DNA from: Marisediminitalea alba
GTDB taxonomy: Bacteria; Pseudomonadota; Gammaproteobacteria; Enterobacterales; Alteromonadaceae
Length of the DNA: 43,372 nucleotides
Direction: 5' to 3'
Assembly (NCBI RefSeq): GCF_002993365.1
Contig: NZ_PVNP01000005.1
Coordinates: forward strand, 1-43,372
The position numbers were made by a program, and so were the translations under genes. Positions 35,837 through 43,372 of the stretch are shown piece by piece. Position 1 is the first letter of the stretch. The number at the start of each line of letters is the position of its first letter. The notes under the pieces are model-generated. The model saw nothing but the letters and a program-made list of their open reading frames with translations, made no database searches and was not told where the DNA came from.

Positions 35837-36632
35837 GGGTAAAAGTCCTCCTCCTGCCGGACGACTTCACCAACAGTACTACCGCAACGGTCAGAGCCAT
35901 CGTGATGGTGCCGATGTGTCTTTTCAGGATATTCGCCGCCTCTTTGGCTTTCAGTCTATTACGGTGGGCCGCTGGGTAACTGCCGCAGAACAACAAATAG
36001 CCGCTAACCTGTTCTTTGATGCATTATATGACCTGATTGATATATTGCAGATCAACGAGTGGGTAGTGTCGCTGAATGGCTCGCTGTCTCTTGCCTTTGG
36101 CACCGGCGGCCAGAAACACGCCAATGCCCATTATCATCCGGCTAAACGCCAGCTGGCACTGGCTAAAAATGCCGGCGGCGGGGCGCTGGCCCATGAGTGG
36201 TTTCATGCCTTTGACCATTACATCAGCCAACGCTTTTTAAGCGCTCCTAAACCCTTGCTTTTTGCCTCCCAAGCCTGGCTTGATGATGCTGAACTGGTCG
36301 AACATCCTTTGAATCTGCGCCTGGCAGATTGCTTTCAACTGATGTTTTTAGATGCCGATGGTAGCGCCCCAAACGATTATGTTTTACGTTCAGTTGAGGC
36401 CGATAAGGCATTGAAAAGCTTTTACTTTGCATCTCCTCCGGAAATGGCGGCGAGAGCCTTTGAAGCGTGCATTCAGGATCAGGACATTAAGAACGCATTT
36501 TTAGTGCAGGGGACAAAAATGTCGGTAGAGGCTAGACTTGGCATTTATCCTCATGGTATTTTGAGACAGCAGCTAAACGAAGCATTTAAGTTGTATTTTT
36601 ACCAACTGGGTGTGGCGCTGTCCGCAAAATGA
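35826..36632 (+). CDS. LPD1-like HExxH metalloprotein (CLCA_X family)
   Basis: The 268-residue product contains [14 protein letters not shown], then [31 protein letters not shown] and [16 protein letters not shown] (His123, Glu124, His127). This is the layout of the LPD1 domain, found in large polyvalent proteins of phages and conjugative elements, and of the chromosomal CLCA_X family. The HEWFH motif suggests a zinc peptidase, though activity is undemonstrated as far as I know. There is no signal peptide. The start is GTG 35826, overlapping the flavodoxin gene by 11 bases; it is the last gene of a three-gene operon. No mobile-element genes are nearby. Confidence 0.78.
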   Translation: MSSEGKSPPPAGRLHQQYYRNGQSHRDGADVSFQDIRRLFGFQSITVGRWVTAAEQQIAANLFFDALYDLIDILQINEWVVSLNGSLSLAFGTGGQKHANAHYHPAKRQLALAKNAGGGALAHEWFHAFDHYISQRFLSAPKPLLFASQAWLDDAELVEHPLNLRLADCFQLMFLDADGSAPNDYVLRSVEADKALKSFYFASPPEMAARAFEACIQDQDIKNAFLVQGTKMSVEARLGIYPHGILRQQLNEAFKLYFYQLGVALSAK

Positions 36633-36693
36633 TGTTGCTTTCTAACGAAAGTGAACGATTAAGTCAGTAAGTTTATCGCTTTTGGTAATATTG

Positions 36694-36735
36694 TTTGTAC
36701 AAATTACTACATATTTTTGTTACAAACAGTATACT
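36694..36735 (+). promoter_or_regulatory. exbD upstream region: paired TTTGT-ACAAA repeats and -10 box
   Basis: Two near-identical palindromes, TTTGTACAAA (36694-36703) and TTTGTTACAAA (36716-36726), stand 22 bases apart upstream of a good -10 box TATACT (36730-36735). No convincing -35 box is seen at the right spacing, suggesting an activator-dependent or extended promoter. The palindromes could be operator sites. The regulator is unknown. Confidence 0.4.
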
Positions 36736-36767
36736 AGGCAGACAAGTGTTAGAGACAAGAAAACGAA

Positions 36768-37169
36768 ATGAAAAGAAAAAAGCATACTTCTGGGGATGAC
36801 GAAGCCCAGGTCGACATGACGCCCATGTTGGACATTGTGTTCATCATGCTGATCTTCTTTATCGTAACGACATCATTCGTTAAAGAGAAAGGTCTGGATG
36901 TTAATCGCCCAGAAAACAAAAACGCATCAAACCAGCCAAGTAAATCTCTGTCTATTCGTATCGACGAGACAGGTACGATTGTGATGAATGGCCGTGAAGT
37001 CGACATCCGTCGTGTTATCGCGAACATTCAGACTTACTTAGCTGAAAACCCAACTGACACTGCAGCTATCCAGGCTCACGAAAATACTGAGCACGGCGTT
37101 GTGGTAGAAGTAATGAACCAGGCGAAAGAAGCAGGTATTGGTAAAGTATCTGTACTGGTTAAGTCTTAA
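36768..37169 (+). CDS. Orphan ExbD/TolR-family protein
   Basis: The 133-residue product has a short cytoplasmic N-terminus, one transmembrane helix with the essential Asp22 (DMTPMLDIVFIMLIFFIVT) and a periplasmic domain ending in VVEVMNQAKEAGIGKVSVLV. ExbD works with ExbB and TonB as a proton-driven motor for outer-membrane receptors. Here no exbB or tonB is adjacent: the gene has its own upstream promoter-like sequence and its own terminator. It may complete an ExbB-TonB set encoded elsewhere. Confidence 0.9.
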   Translation: MKRKKHTSGDDEAQVDMTPMLDIVFIMLIFFIVTTSFVKEKGLDVNRPENKNASNQPSKSLSIRIDETGTIVMNGREVDIRRVIANIQTYLAENPTDTAAIQAHENTEHGVVVEVMNQAKEAGIGKVSVLVKS

Positions 37170-37187
37170 GTCAGGGTTTTAGACAAG

Positions 37188-37216
37188 AAAAAAAGCGCGT
37201 CTATCGCGCTTTTTTT
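37188..37216. terminator. Bidirectional intrinsic terminator after exbD
   Basis: A stem of seven As plus GCGCG pairs with CGCGC plus seven Ts, with the loop tctat at 37200-37204. The A-run and T-run let it serve exbD and the convergent trmN6 gene. Confidence 0.88.
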
Positions 37217-37230
37217 GTGCCTGTTACTTT

Positions 37231-37974
37231 TCAAAAGTTCAGGTAAAAGTCTGCACATAGCTGTTTATATTCAGCCGTATACTGATTTTCGCCGGCTCGG
37301 ATAGTAAGCGTTTCTACAGCTACCGTTTCTGGTACACGCACAAAGCAATACACGCCGAGGTAGGGCGCAGAACTGGCGTTATGCCGTACGCTAAGACTCT
37401 GCTTTACATGCCAGCCTGATTGCAAGGCACTGTTAAACACCACCGCTTCCCTGGCAATTGGATACATACAGTAAAGCCTGCTCCCCGCATGGCTAAGTAC
37501 GGCAGTTTGGGCAAAAAAATCATCAATACTCAGCGTTTGTTCCGTGCGCGCCAGCCCCCTACTCTCAGACATAGACGCATAAGCGCGGGTGGGGCTTACG
37601 GCATCCGCAAAATACGGCGGGTTCGATACTATCAGGTCATATTGCTGCTGATGATCCATCTCCTGCAGCGGGCTTTGCTCTACCCGAACTTTTTCTGGCC
37701 ACGAACTGTTAGCCGCGTTGTGCCTGGCCTGAGCAATCGCCCCCGAATCGATATCAATGGCAGTAATGGCAGCATCAGGCGCACTTTTTTGTGCCATCAT
37801 CAGCGCCAGAATGCCCGACCCTGTCCCCACATCCAGCATAGAGCTGGCATTCGTCGTATCAACGAAGCTCCCCAGAATCAGACTGTCGGTAGAGATCTTC
37901 ATGGCGCACTGGTCATGGGCGACAAAAAACTGCTTACACTGAAACCCTTTGGGTTGCTTAGAAACCTTACTCAT
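37231..37974 (-). CDS. trmN6: tRNA1(Val) (adenine37-N6)-methyltransferase
   Basis: The 247-residue product is a class I SAM methyltransferase of the TrmN6/YfiC type, which methylates A37 of tRNA1-Val. FQCKQFFVAHDQCAMKISTD is the family N-terminus, MLDVGTGSGILALMMAQ the SAM loop, AIDIDSGA the ribose-binding acid, and NPPYF the catalytic motif for N6-adenine methylation near residue 118. Its ATG overlaps by one base the stop of the upstream oxidoreductase gene (TGATG), so the two are cotranscribed. Confidence 0.9.
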   Translation of the reverse strand: MSKVSKQPKGFQCKQFFVAHDQCAMKISTDSLILGSFVDTTNASSMLDVGTGSGILALMMAQKSAPDAAITAIDIDSGAIAQARHNAANSSWPEKVRVEQSPLQEMDHQQQYDLIVSNPPYFADAVSPTRAYASMSESRGLARTEQTLSIDDFFAQTAVLSHAGSRLYCMYPIAREAVVFNSALQSGWHVKQSLSVRHNASSAPYLGVYCFVRVPETVAVETLTIRAGENQYTAEYKQLCADFYLNF

Positions 37975-38606
37975 CAGAAAGTCTGGTGGCGCATCATTTC
38001 CCGGGCCACCTGGTGAGGATATACCGCACGGTATTTTTTAAGACGGCCAACCAGCAGTGGTTTCAGCAGTTGCATTATGCTTGCCCCAACCCGCTCCAAC
38101 GGGCGATCATCGTTAGCCCGTTCGCCAATTAACACGCCCGGCCTTACCGCAGCGGCATTGGGCAACTGCGGCATGCGCATGATGGCGTTTTCCAGTTCGC
38201 CCTTCACGCGCAGGTAATAGTTTTTACTTTTAGCATTGGCACCTACCGAGGAAATCCACACAAATCCGCCAGCCCGCTGTGCCCTGGCTAACTGGGCCGC
38301 GACGTGAACATATTCAAAATCCACCTTACGAAAGGCGCTGATGTCACCGGCTTTCTTTAGCGTGGTGCCCAGGCAACAGTACACATGATCAACCGAAAAA
38401 TAGCCCTGATACTCATCCAGATTATCAAAATCAATCACCACCGGCCGCAGCTTGTTATCGGGATCCTGATAGTGCTGCCGTCCCAGTGGACGCCGGACCA
38501 GGCAAGTGACCGATTCATAGCGGGGATCGAGTAACAGCAGCCTCAGCAGGTTCTGCCCTACTAATCCACTGGCTCCCAGGATAAGTGCGCTTTTTAATAC
38601 TGCCAA
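37974..38606 (-). CDS. HTATIP2/TIP30-like NAD(P)-binding oxidoreductase
   Basis: The 210-residue atypical short-chain dehydrogenase has the nucleotide-binding motif ALILGASGLVGQNLL, the CLVRRPLGR basic stretch after strand 2, HVYCCLGTTLKKAGD and FVWISSVGANAKSKNYYLRVKGELE with Tyr/Lys of the active site, and VRPGVLIGER. These are features of the HTATIP2-like group; the reaction is unknown. The start appears to be TTG 38606 with AGAGG ten bases upstream; no in-frame ATG exists near the N-terminus. It is the first gene of the pair with trmN6. Confidence 0.82.
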   Translation of the reverse strand: MAVLKSALILGASGLVGQNLLRLLLLDPRYESVTCLVRRPLGRQHYQDPDNKLRPVVIDFDNLDEYQGYFSVDHVYCCLGTTLKKAGDISAFRKVDFEYVHVAAQLARAQRAGGFVWISSVGANAKSKNYYLRVKGELENAIMRMPQLPNAAAVRPGVLIGERANDDRPLERVGASIMQLLKPLLVGRLKKYRAVYPHQVAREMMRHQTF

Positions 38607-38743
38607 ATTGTGTCATCCTCTAGCTTTAATATGGAGCCCGCACACTGCCGGGTTCTCCTGTATAACAACAACTTGTTTATACGTATTTCAGAGCAAATAC
38701 GTGCAGTAAGCAAGCCCTAATAACGACAGATAATAGCGTATCC

Positions 38744-40948
38744 ATGAAAAAAGCTTTAATACTTGGAGCCCTTATGCTCACAAACACGGTAGCCGCTGAA
38801 AAGCTGACCATCGAACGGATTTATGCGTCGCCGTCACTGGACGGTAGTTCTCCCAGAAACCTGCAGGTGGCCCCCGACGGCCAACGCGTGACCTACCTGC
38901 AAGGAAAACAGTCTGACTACGAGCGCCTCGACCTGTGGGAATACAACATTGCCTCAGGGACCTCGCGATTGTTGTTTGATTCCGATGACTTATCCAGTGG
39001 CGAAGAGACTCTTTCTGACGAAGAAAAAGCGCGCCGTGAGCGCATGCGCTTATCCGGCAGCGGAATTGTTAGTTATCAATGGTCGGCCGACGGCAAAGCG
39101 CTGTTATTCCCTATGGGCGGCGATGTATTTTATCACCAGTTAGGTAAACCCGGTGCCCGCCAGTTACTCGATACCGAAGCCTTTGAAACCGATATTAAGT
39201 TATCGCCCAAAGGTAACTATATCTCGTTTATTCGCGACCAGAACCTGTACATCAAACACATCGGGACTGGTAAGGAAACGGCGATTACCACTAAAGGCGG
39301 TGGCAACATCAAATACGGTATGGCCGAGTTTGTTGCGCAGGAAGAAATGAACCGCATGACCGGCTACTGGTGGTCTCCGGATGAGTCTTACATTGCCTTT
39401 ACCGAAGTGGATGAAGCGCCGGTTGAAGTGATTACCCGCTCAGAAATCTATGCTGACGAGATCAAGATGATCGAGCAGAAGTACCCCAAAGCGGGGACGC
39501 CTAACGTCACCATCAAACTGGCTGTACAGAACATTGAAAACGGCGAACGTCAGTGGATTGATACCGGTAAAGAGCAGGATATTTATATTGCCCGCGGCAA
39601 ATGGATGCCCGACAGCGAGCATTTTACCTATCAGTGGCAAAGCCGCGACCAGCAACAGCTGGAGCTGCGCAGTTACAACGTAAATAACCAGCAGCAGAAA
39701 CTGGTGCTTAAAGAGCAGTCGGATACCTGGGTTAACCTGCATGACGACTTTACCTTTTTAGCCGATGGTAAACATTTTATCTGGGCTTCAGAGCGCGACG
39801 GCTTTAAACATCTTTATCTGTTCAGCAATGAAGGCAAGCTGATCCGTCAGCTGACTGCAGGTGAATGGGTAGTGGACGAACTGGAAGCGGTTAACGATAA
39901 AACCGGCCAGGTATACTTTACCGGCCGCATGGACACGCCGCTGGAACGCCATTTATATGTAACTGACCTGGAAGGCAGCAAACCACAGCGCCTGACCGAT
40001 CGCGACGGCATGCACGGCATCAGTTTTAGCCGCGATGCGTCAATTTATGTGGATAGCTCTTCTACCGCAAACCGACCTACTCAGGTAAGTTTGCACAGCG
40101 CCGACGGCAAGCAGCTCACCTGGCTGGAAGAAAACGCGCTGGATGAGAACCACCCGCTTACGCCTTACCTTAGCGACTGGGTAGAGCCTGAGTTTGGCAC
40201 CATCACCAATGACGACGGCATTGACCTGCATTATCGCCTTTACAAGCCGGCAGAGCTGAAAGGCAAGCATCCGGTGATTGTTTACCTGTATGGTGGTCCT
40301 CACGCGCAGGTAGTCAATAACGCCTGGGGCGGCAACCGAGGCCTGCTGATGCAGCACTGGGTAAGCAAGGGCTATGTGGTATTCAGCATTGATAACCGTG
40401 GCTCAAATTACCGTGGCAAGGCGTTCGAGGAACCTATCTACAAAGCGATGGGCAGCGTAGAAGTTGACGACCAGGTAAGCGGCGTTAAATTCCTCCACAC
40501 CCTGCCCTATGTGGATAAAGAGCGCATCGGCGTATACGGTCACAGCTATGGCGGTTACATGACGCTGATGAGCATGTTTAAGGCCGGTGATTACTTTAAA
40601 GCCGGGGTATCCGGTGCACCAGTGACCACCTGGCGGTTGTACGACACGCACTACACCGAACGCTATATGGGCAACCCGAACACCGATAGCAATGCCTATG
40701 AAGCGTCATCGGTATTCCCTTATGCAGAAGGACTACAAGGCCCGCTGCTGATTTATCATGGAATGGCCGATGACAACGTATTGTTTACCCACAGCACCAA
40801 GCTGTATAAACACCTGCAGGATGCCGCCAAACCTTTCGAGGTGATGGACTATCCTGGCAAGAAACACAGCATCCGGGGTAAACAAACAGGTATACATTTA
40901 TATCACACCATCACTAATTTCTTCGACAGACATTTTGATGTGAAGTAA
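38744..40948 (+). CDS. Dipeptidyl peptidase IV-type S9 serine peptidase, exported
   Basis: The 734-residue product has a signal peptide (MKKALILGALMLTNTVAA) and an N-terminal beta-propeller of about 470 residues. The propeller includes AEFVAQEEMNRM, whose Glu pair binds the substrate N-terminus in DPP IV. An alpha/beta-hydrolase domain follows with Ser601 in GHSYGGY, Asp676 in HGMADDNV and His708 in KKHSIRG. It should remove Xaa-Pro dipeptides in the periplasm. It is a single gene, followed by a hairpin and the subtilisin gene; both fit peptide scavenging. Confidence 0.94.
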   Translation: MKKALILGALMLTNTVAAEKLTIERIYASPSLDGSSPRNLQVAPDGQRVTYLQGKQSDYERLDLWEYNIASGTSRLLFDSDDLSSGEETLSDEEKARRERMRLSGSGIVSYQWSADGKALLFPMGGDVFYHQLGKPGARQLLDTEAFETDIKLSPKGNYISFIRDQNLYIKHIGTGKETAITTKGGGNIKYGMAEFVAQEEMNRMTGYWWSPDESYIAFTEVDEAPVEVITRSEIYADEIKMIEQKYPKAGTPNVTIKLAVQNIENGERQWIDTGKEQDIYIARGKWMPDSEHFTYQWQSRDQQQLELRSYNVNNQQQKLVLKEQSDTWVNLHDDFTFLADGKHFIWASERDGFKHLYLFSNEGKLIRQLTAGEWVVDELEAVNDKTGQVYFTGRMDTPLERHLYVTDLEGSKPQRLTDRDGMHGISFSRDASIYVDSSSTANRPTQVSLHSADGKQLTWLEENALDENHPLTPYLSDWVEPEFGTITNDDGIDLHYRLYKPAELKGKHPVIVYLYGGPHAQVVNNAWGGNRGLLMQHWVSKGYVVFSIDNRGSNYRGKAFEEPIYKAMGSVEVDDQVSGVKFLHTLPYVDKERIGVYGHSYGGYMTLMSMFKAGDYFKAGVSGAPVTTWRLYDTHYTERYMGNPNTDSNAYEASSVFPYAEGLQGPLLIYHGMADDNVLFTHSTKLYKHLQDAAKPFEVMDYPGKKHSIRGKQTGIHLYHTITNFFDRHFDVK

Positions 40949-40955
40949 AAAACCC

Positions 40956-40986
40956 GATAAGTGACAGGGACTTCCTGTCACTTATC
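40956..40986. terminator. Perfect hairpin after the S9 peptidase gene
   Basis: A perfect 13-base stem, GATAAGTGACAGG / CCTGTCACTTATC, has a 5-base loop, eight bases after the stop. No T-tract follows on the plus strand; an A-run precedes it, so the canonical order (stem, GGG, T-run) appears on the minus strand. It is probably a 3'-end hairpin. Confidence 0.55.
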
Positions 40987-41114
40987 ACATCGTCCCGGCA
41001 CACACAGGGATGAAAAATTATACTTATTAACTAAGCTATTCACTTGCACCCGCCAAATAAATTTCATAATTTCAAATAAGGCTCTGGGCCTGATAACAAT
41101 AAAAACTATATTAG

Positions 41115-41140
41115 CCGAATACTATTCGGTATCTCTTTTT
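41115..41140 (+). promoter_or_regulatory. Small leader hairpin before the subtilisin gene
   Basis: CCGAAT-act-ATTCGG (41115-41129) is followed by a pyrimidine/T-rich tract, just upstream of the subtilisin start. It looks like a weak terminator or leader hairpin in the 5' untranslated region. The stretch 40987-41114 is AT-rich with no gene and no convincing promoter match. Confidence 0.35.
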
Positions 41141-41163
41141 TAGTAGCACAAGTGAATAATAAT

Positions 41164-43005
41164 ATGTTTAAAACAACCCTAAAACCTACACTGGCAGCAG
41201 TCCTGCTTGCCGTTAGCGGTTCTGCCCTTGCGGCAGACGACAGATACATTATCCAGGTCGATAACAACTCCAAAGGCATAATCAAAGCACTGGCTAAACA
41301 GTCCGGCGCAGAGATCCACATTGATGCTGACGGCTTTATCGCCGCAACATTCACAGGCAAATCACTAGATGAAGTAAAAGGCCTGATGAATAATCCTCAT
41401 GTCAAACTGGTAGAAGCCGATCAAAAGCGCTACCCCACGGCCCTTTTCAATGACGACACCGGTAGCCCGATGCAAACGCAGATCACCCCGTATGCGGTGT
41501 ACCAGGCTCAGGCTGATCAGGTAACATTTAACCCTAACGCTGGCATGAAAGTCTGTGTTATCGATTCTGGTCTGGACGACTCTAACCCGGATTTTGTCTG
41601 GTCTAACATTACCGGCGATAACGACCCGGGCACCGGCAACTGGTTTGATGCTGGCGGCGAACACGGCACTCACGTAGCCGGTACCATTGGCGCAGCCGAC
41701 AACACTTTCGGCGTGGTTGGTATGGCGCCTGGCGTAGATATGCACATCATCAAGGTCTTTAACGAGTCTGGCTGGGGATATTCGTCCGGCCTCGCTCAGG
41801 CAGCCCAACTTTGTCAGGCGGCCGGTGCTAACCTGATCAATATGAGTTTAGGTGGTGGCGGTGCTTCGAGCACCGAAGATAATGCGTTTGCAGACTTCAC
41901 CGCTGCAGGTGGCCTTGTGGTAGCGGCAGCCGGTAACGATGGCAACTCAGTACGCTCTTATCCGGCAGGTTATTCGTCGGTAATGATGGTTGGCGCTAAC
42001 GATGCCGACAACAACATTGCCTCATTCTCACAGTACCCGAGCTGTACCAGCGGTCGTGGTAAGCGAGCCACCACTGACGAAACCATCTGTGTGGAAGTGA
42101 CCGCCGGTGGTGTGGATACGCTGTCAACAGTACCAGCGGGTTTATCAACCGCATCAGGCCTGCTGGCCGATGGCAGCAGCTTTGCTTCCTCCGGCATGGA
42201 AAACATGGGTAGTGCCGCTGGCAGTACGTATTTTATGGGCACTGCCGAGTCCGTTGATAGTGGTGCGGCTGGCAATATCTGTGTCATCGACCGTGGTGTA
42301 ATCAGCTTCTTTGATAAAGTAGCAAACTGCGAAGCATCCGGTGGTGTAGGTGCGGTAATCATCAACAACGAACCGGGCATGTTATACGGTACGCTGGGTG
42401 ACACCAACACAACCTCTATCCCTGCGGTTGGCGCAGCGCTGGAAGATCGTTCCGCATTGCTGGCCGCAACAAGTATGGAGGTGTCCGTTGAAGCCAGTGA
42501 TTATGCTTATCTGAGCGGTACTTCAATGGCTACGCCTGCAGTGGTGGGCGTGGCAGCACTGGTATGGTCGAATCACCCAAGCTGTAGTGGTACAGAAATT
42601 CGTGAGGCGTTAAAAGCGACCGCACTGGATGGTGGCGCTGCCGGTAAAGACGAGTATTTTGGTTACGGTATTGTGCAGGCAGCCGCGGCAGATACTTACC
42701 TGACCACCAACGGCTGTGCCGGCGGTGACAACGGTGGTGGCGACAATGGCGGTGGTGACACCGGCACAGATCTGACCCTATCGGCAACCGGTTACAAGGA
42801 AAAAGGATCTCAGGTAGTCGATTTGAGCTGGGCTAACAGTACTGCCGATATGACTATCTACCGTAATGGCAGTGAGATTGTCAGTGTAAGCGGCGTAACG
42901 GCTTATACCGACGCACTGAACACCAAAGGCGGCGGCGTCTATGACTATCAGGTTTGTGAAACGGGTACTACTACCTGTTCGGCAACCGTTACGGTAGTTT
43001 TCTAA
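41164..43005 (+). CDS. Subtilisin-like S8 serine peptidase with PA insert and C-terminal beta domain
   Basis: The product of about 613 residues has a signal peptide (cleavage near GSALA-ADD), an I9-type propeptide (residues about 25-85) and an S8 catalytic domain with Asp134 in VIDSGLD, His167 in EHGTHVAG and Ser454 in GTSMATP. A PA domain (GNICVIDRGVISFFDKVANC) is inserted between His and Ser. A Gly/Asp-rich linker (GGDNGGGDNGGGDTG, residues about 518-532) leads to a C-terminal fibronectin-like domain of 80 residues. It is probably secreted. ATG 41164 is preferred for its signal peptide; GTG 41152 is possible. A bidirectional terminator follows. Confidence 0.92.
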   Translation: MFKTTLKPTLAAVLLAVSGSALAADDRYIIQVDNNSKGIIKALAKQSGAEIHIDADGFIAATFTGKSLDEVKGLMNNPHVKLVEADQKRYPTALFNDDTGSPMQTQITPYAVYQAQADQVTFNPNAGMKVCVIDSGLDDSNPDFVWSNITGDNDPGTGNWFDAGGEHGTHVAGTIGAADNTFGVVGMAPGVDMHIIKVFNESGWGYSSGLAQAAQLCQAAGANLINMSLGGGGASSTEDNAFADFTAAGGLVVAAAGNDGNSVRSYPAGYSSVMMVGANDADNNIASFSQYPSCTSGRGKRATTDETICVEVTAGGVDTLSTVPAGLSTASGLLADGSSFASSGMENMGSAAGSTYFMGTAESVDSGAAGNICVIDRGVISFFDKVANCEASGGVGAVIINNEPGMLYGTLGDTNTTSIPAVGAALEDRSALLAATSMEVSVEASDYAYLSGTSMATPAVVGVAALVWSNHPSCSGTEIREALKATALDGGAAGKDEYFGYGIVQAAAADTYLTTNGCAGGDNGGGDNGGGDTGTDLTLSATGYKEKGSQVVDLSWANSTADMTIYRNGSEIVSVSGVTAYTDALNTKGGGVYDYQVCETGTTTCSATVTVVF

Positions 43006-43021
43006 CGACACCGGGATAACG

Positions 43022-43051
43022 AAAAAGGGCTGTGATCACACAGCCCTTTTT
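43022..43051. terminator. Bidirectional intrinsic terminator after the subtilisin gene
   Basis: The perfect 13-base stem AAAAAGGGCTGTG / CACAGCCCTTTTT with loop atca lies 16 bases after the stop. Its A-run and T-run make it usable in both directions, including for transcription leaving the group II intron. Confidence 0.9.
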
Positions 43052-43110
43052 AAATCACACCACGACAACTCAGGCTTCTTTGGCAAAGCCTCTGAACACA
43101 TACCCCAGTG

Positions 43111-43372
43111 ATCGAGTAGGAGGGAGTTTCGCAACTCCCGTCCTCTCACACCACCGGGCATACGGTTCCGTACCACGGCGGTTCCTGTCTGTATTGACCA
43201 TAGTCAATACCTGAGTCTGTTTCGTTCATCGTGTCGCCGCTTTATCGTTTAGAACTCCGCAAACACCGCCCAGGTTTCCGACCCTTCTTGTATATTTGTC
43301 CCGGAGCAATGATTCTTCATTGCCTTGTGTCCCGATAACGCGAGAGCACGCGTGACTTGCCGCTCGTGACAG
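43111..43372 (-). mobile_element. Group II intron, 3' end (domains IV-end, V and VI), cut by window edge
   Basis: On the minus strand, 43184-43147 reads as a domain V hairpin (ACCGCC...GGTGGT outer stem, TACG-gaac-CGTA inner stem). Domain VI follows with the stem GGGAGTT / AACTCCC (43122-43139) and a 3' tail CTACTCGAT holding a likely bulged branch-point A. The intron therefore ends at 43111. The remaining 180 bases to the edge match no reverse transcriptase in any frame and are probably the end of domain IV; the intron-encoded protein, if present, lies beyond the window. Recognition is from memory of bacterial group II intron ends. Confidence 0.65.

Noticed and set aside
35826..36632. LPD1-like gene as evidence of a prophage or integrative element
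   Set aside because: No phage, conjugation or integrase gene is nearby; the flanking genes are ordinary chromosomal ones.
42721..42765. GGTGGTGACAAC-like tandem DNA repeat as a separate repeat element
   Set aside because: It simply encodes the Gly/Asp-rich linker of the subtilisin in frame.
43022..43110. Terminator next to the intron taken as the class C insertion target
   Set aside because: For a minus-strand intron this terminator is in the 3' exon, whereas class C introns insert downstream of the stem in the 5' exon. The needed side is outside the window.
1..43372. CRISPR array, tRNA or rRNA genes
   Set aside because: No regular direct repeats with unique spacers, tRNA cloverleaf or rRNA-like stretch was seen on either strand.

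Overview
The window looks like chromosomal DNA of a marine or aquatic gammaproteobacterium of the Alteromonadales (Alteromonas-like). The reasons are the TonB-receptor-based polysaccharide locus with an adjacent tryptophan-halogenase-like gene, the YggN, YeeZ, TrmN6 and YbdG-type housekeeping proteins, an S8/S9 secreted protease pair and intermediate GC content. This placement is inference from gene content; no marker gene was compared.

Positions 1-440 hold mobile-element debris: the first part of an IS4-family transposase gene running off the left edge, and a short run of GGGGTCAGAG-type repeats ending 12 bases before the stop codon of the first xylan gene. Positions 444-23054 form a large xylan (glucuronoarabinoxylan) utilisation locus. 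On the minus strand are a GH115 alpha-glucuronidase, a GH43 lipoprotein and the AraC-type regulator XylR. On the plus strand, divergent from xylR, are xylulokinase XylB, xylose isomerase XylA, an SGNH O-acetylesterase, a GH9 lipoprotein, then a TonB-dependent receptor, a flavin-dependent halogenase-like protein and a DUF6445 protein. On the minus strand again are a GH10 xylanase and a GH3 beta-xylosidase/glucosidase, both lipoproteins. Together these could cut xylan at the surface, carry oligosaccharides across the outer membrane, strip acetyl, glucuronosyl and arabinosyl side groups, release xylose and convert it to xylulose 5-phosphate. No inner-membrane sugar transporter is present in the window.

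Positions 23336-38606 are mostly housekeeping or poorly known genes: two tandem YihG-like acyltransferases translationally linked to a YbdG-like mechanosensitive channel, a 63-residue membrane protein, a YggN-like protein, a YeeZ-like epimerase, an NSS sodium symporter, a DUF393-SDR pair, MsrA, a phytase-like lipoprotein, a PhoD-like phosphatase / flavodoxin / LPD1-like metalloprotein operon, an orphan ExbD, and a TrmN6-HTATIP2-like pair. Positions 38744-43005 carry two exported serine peptidases, a DPP IV-type S9 peptidase and a subtilisin with a PA insert. From 43111 to the right edge is the 3' end (domains V and VI) of a group II intron on the minus strand.

The best candidates for undescribed biology are the halogenase-like/DUF6445 pair attached to the xylan receptor (all expected halogenase catalytic residues are present) and the phosphatase-flavodoxin-LPD1 operon. 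I saw no tRNA or rRNA gene, CRISPR array or prophage.
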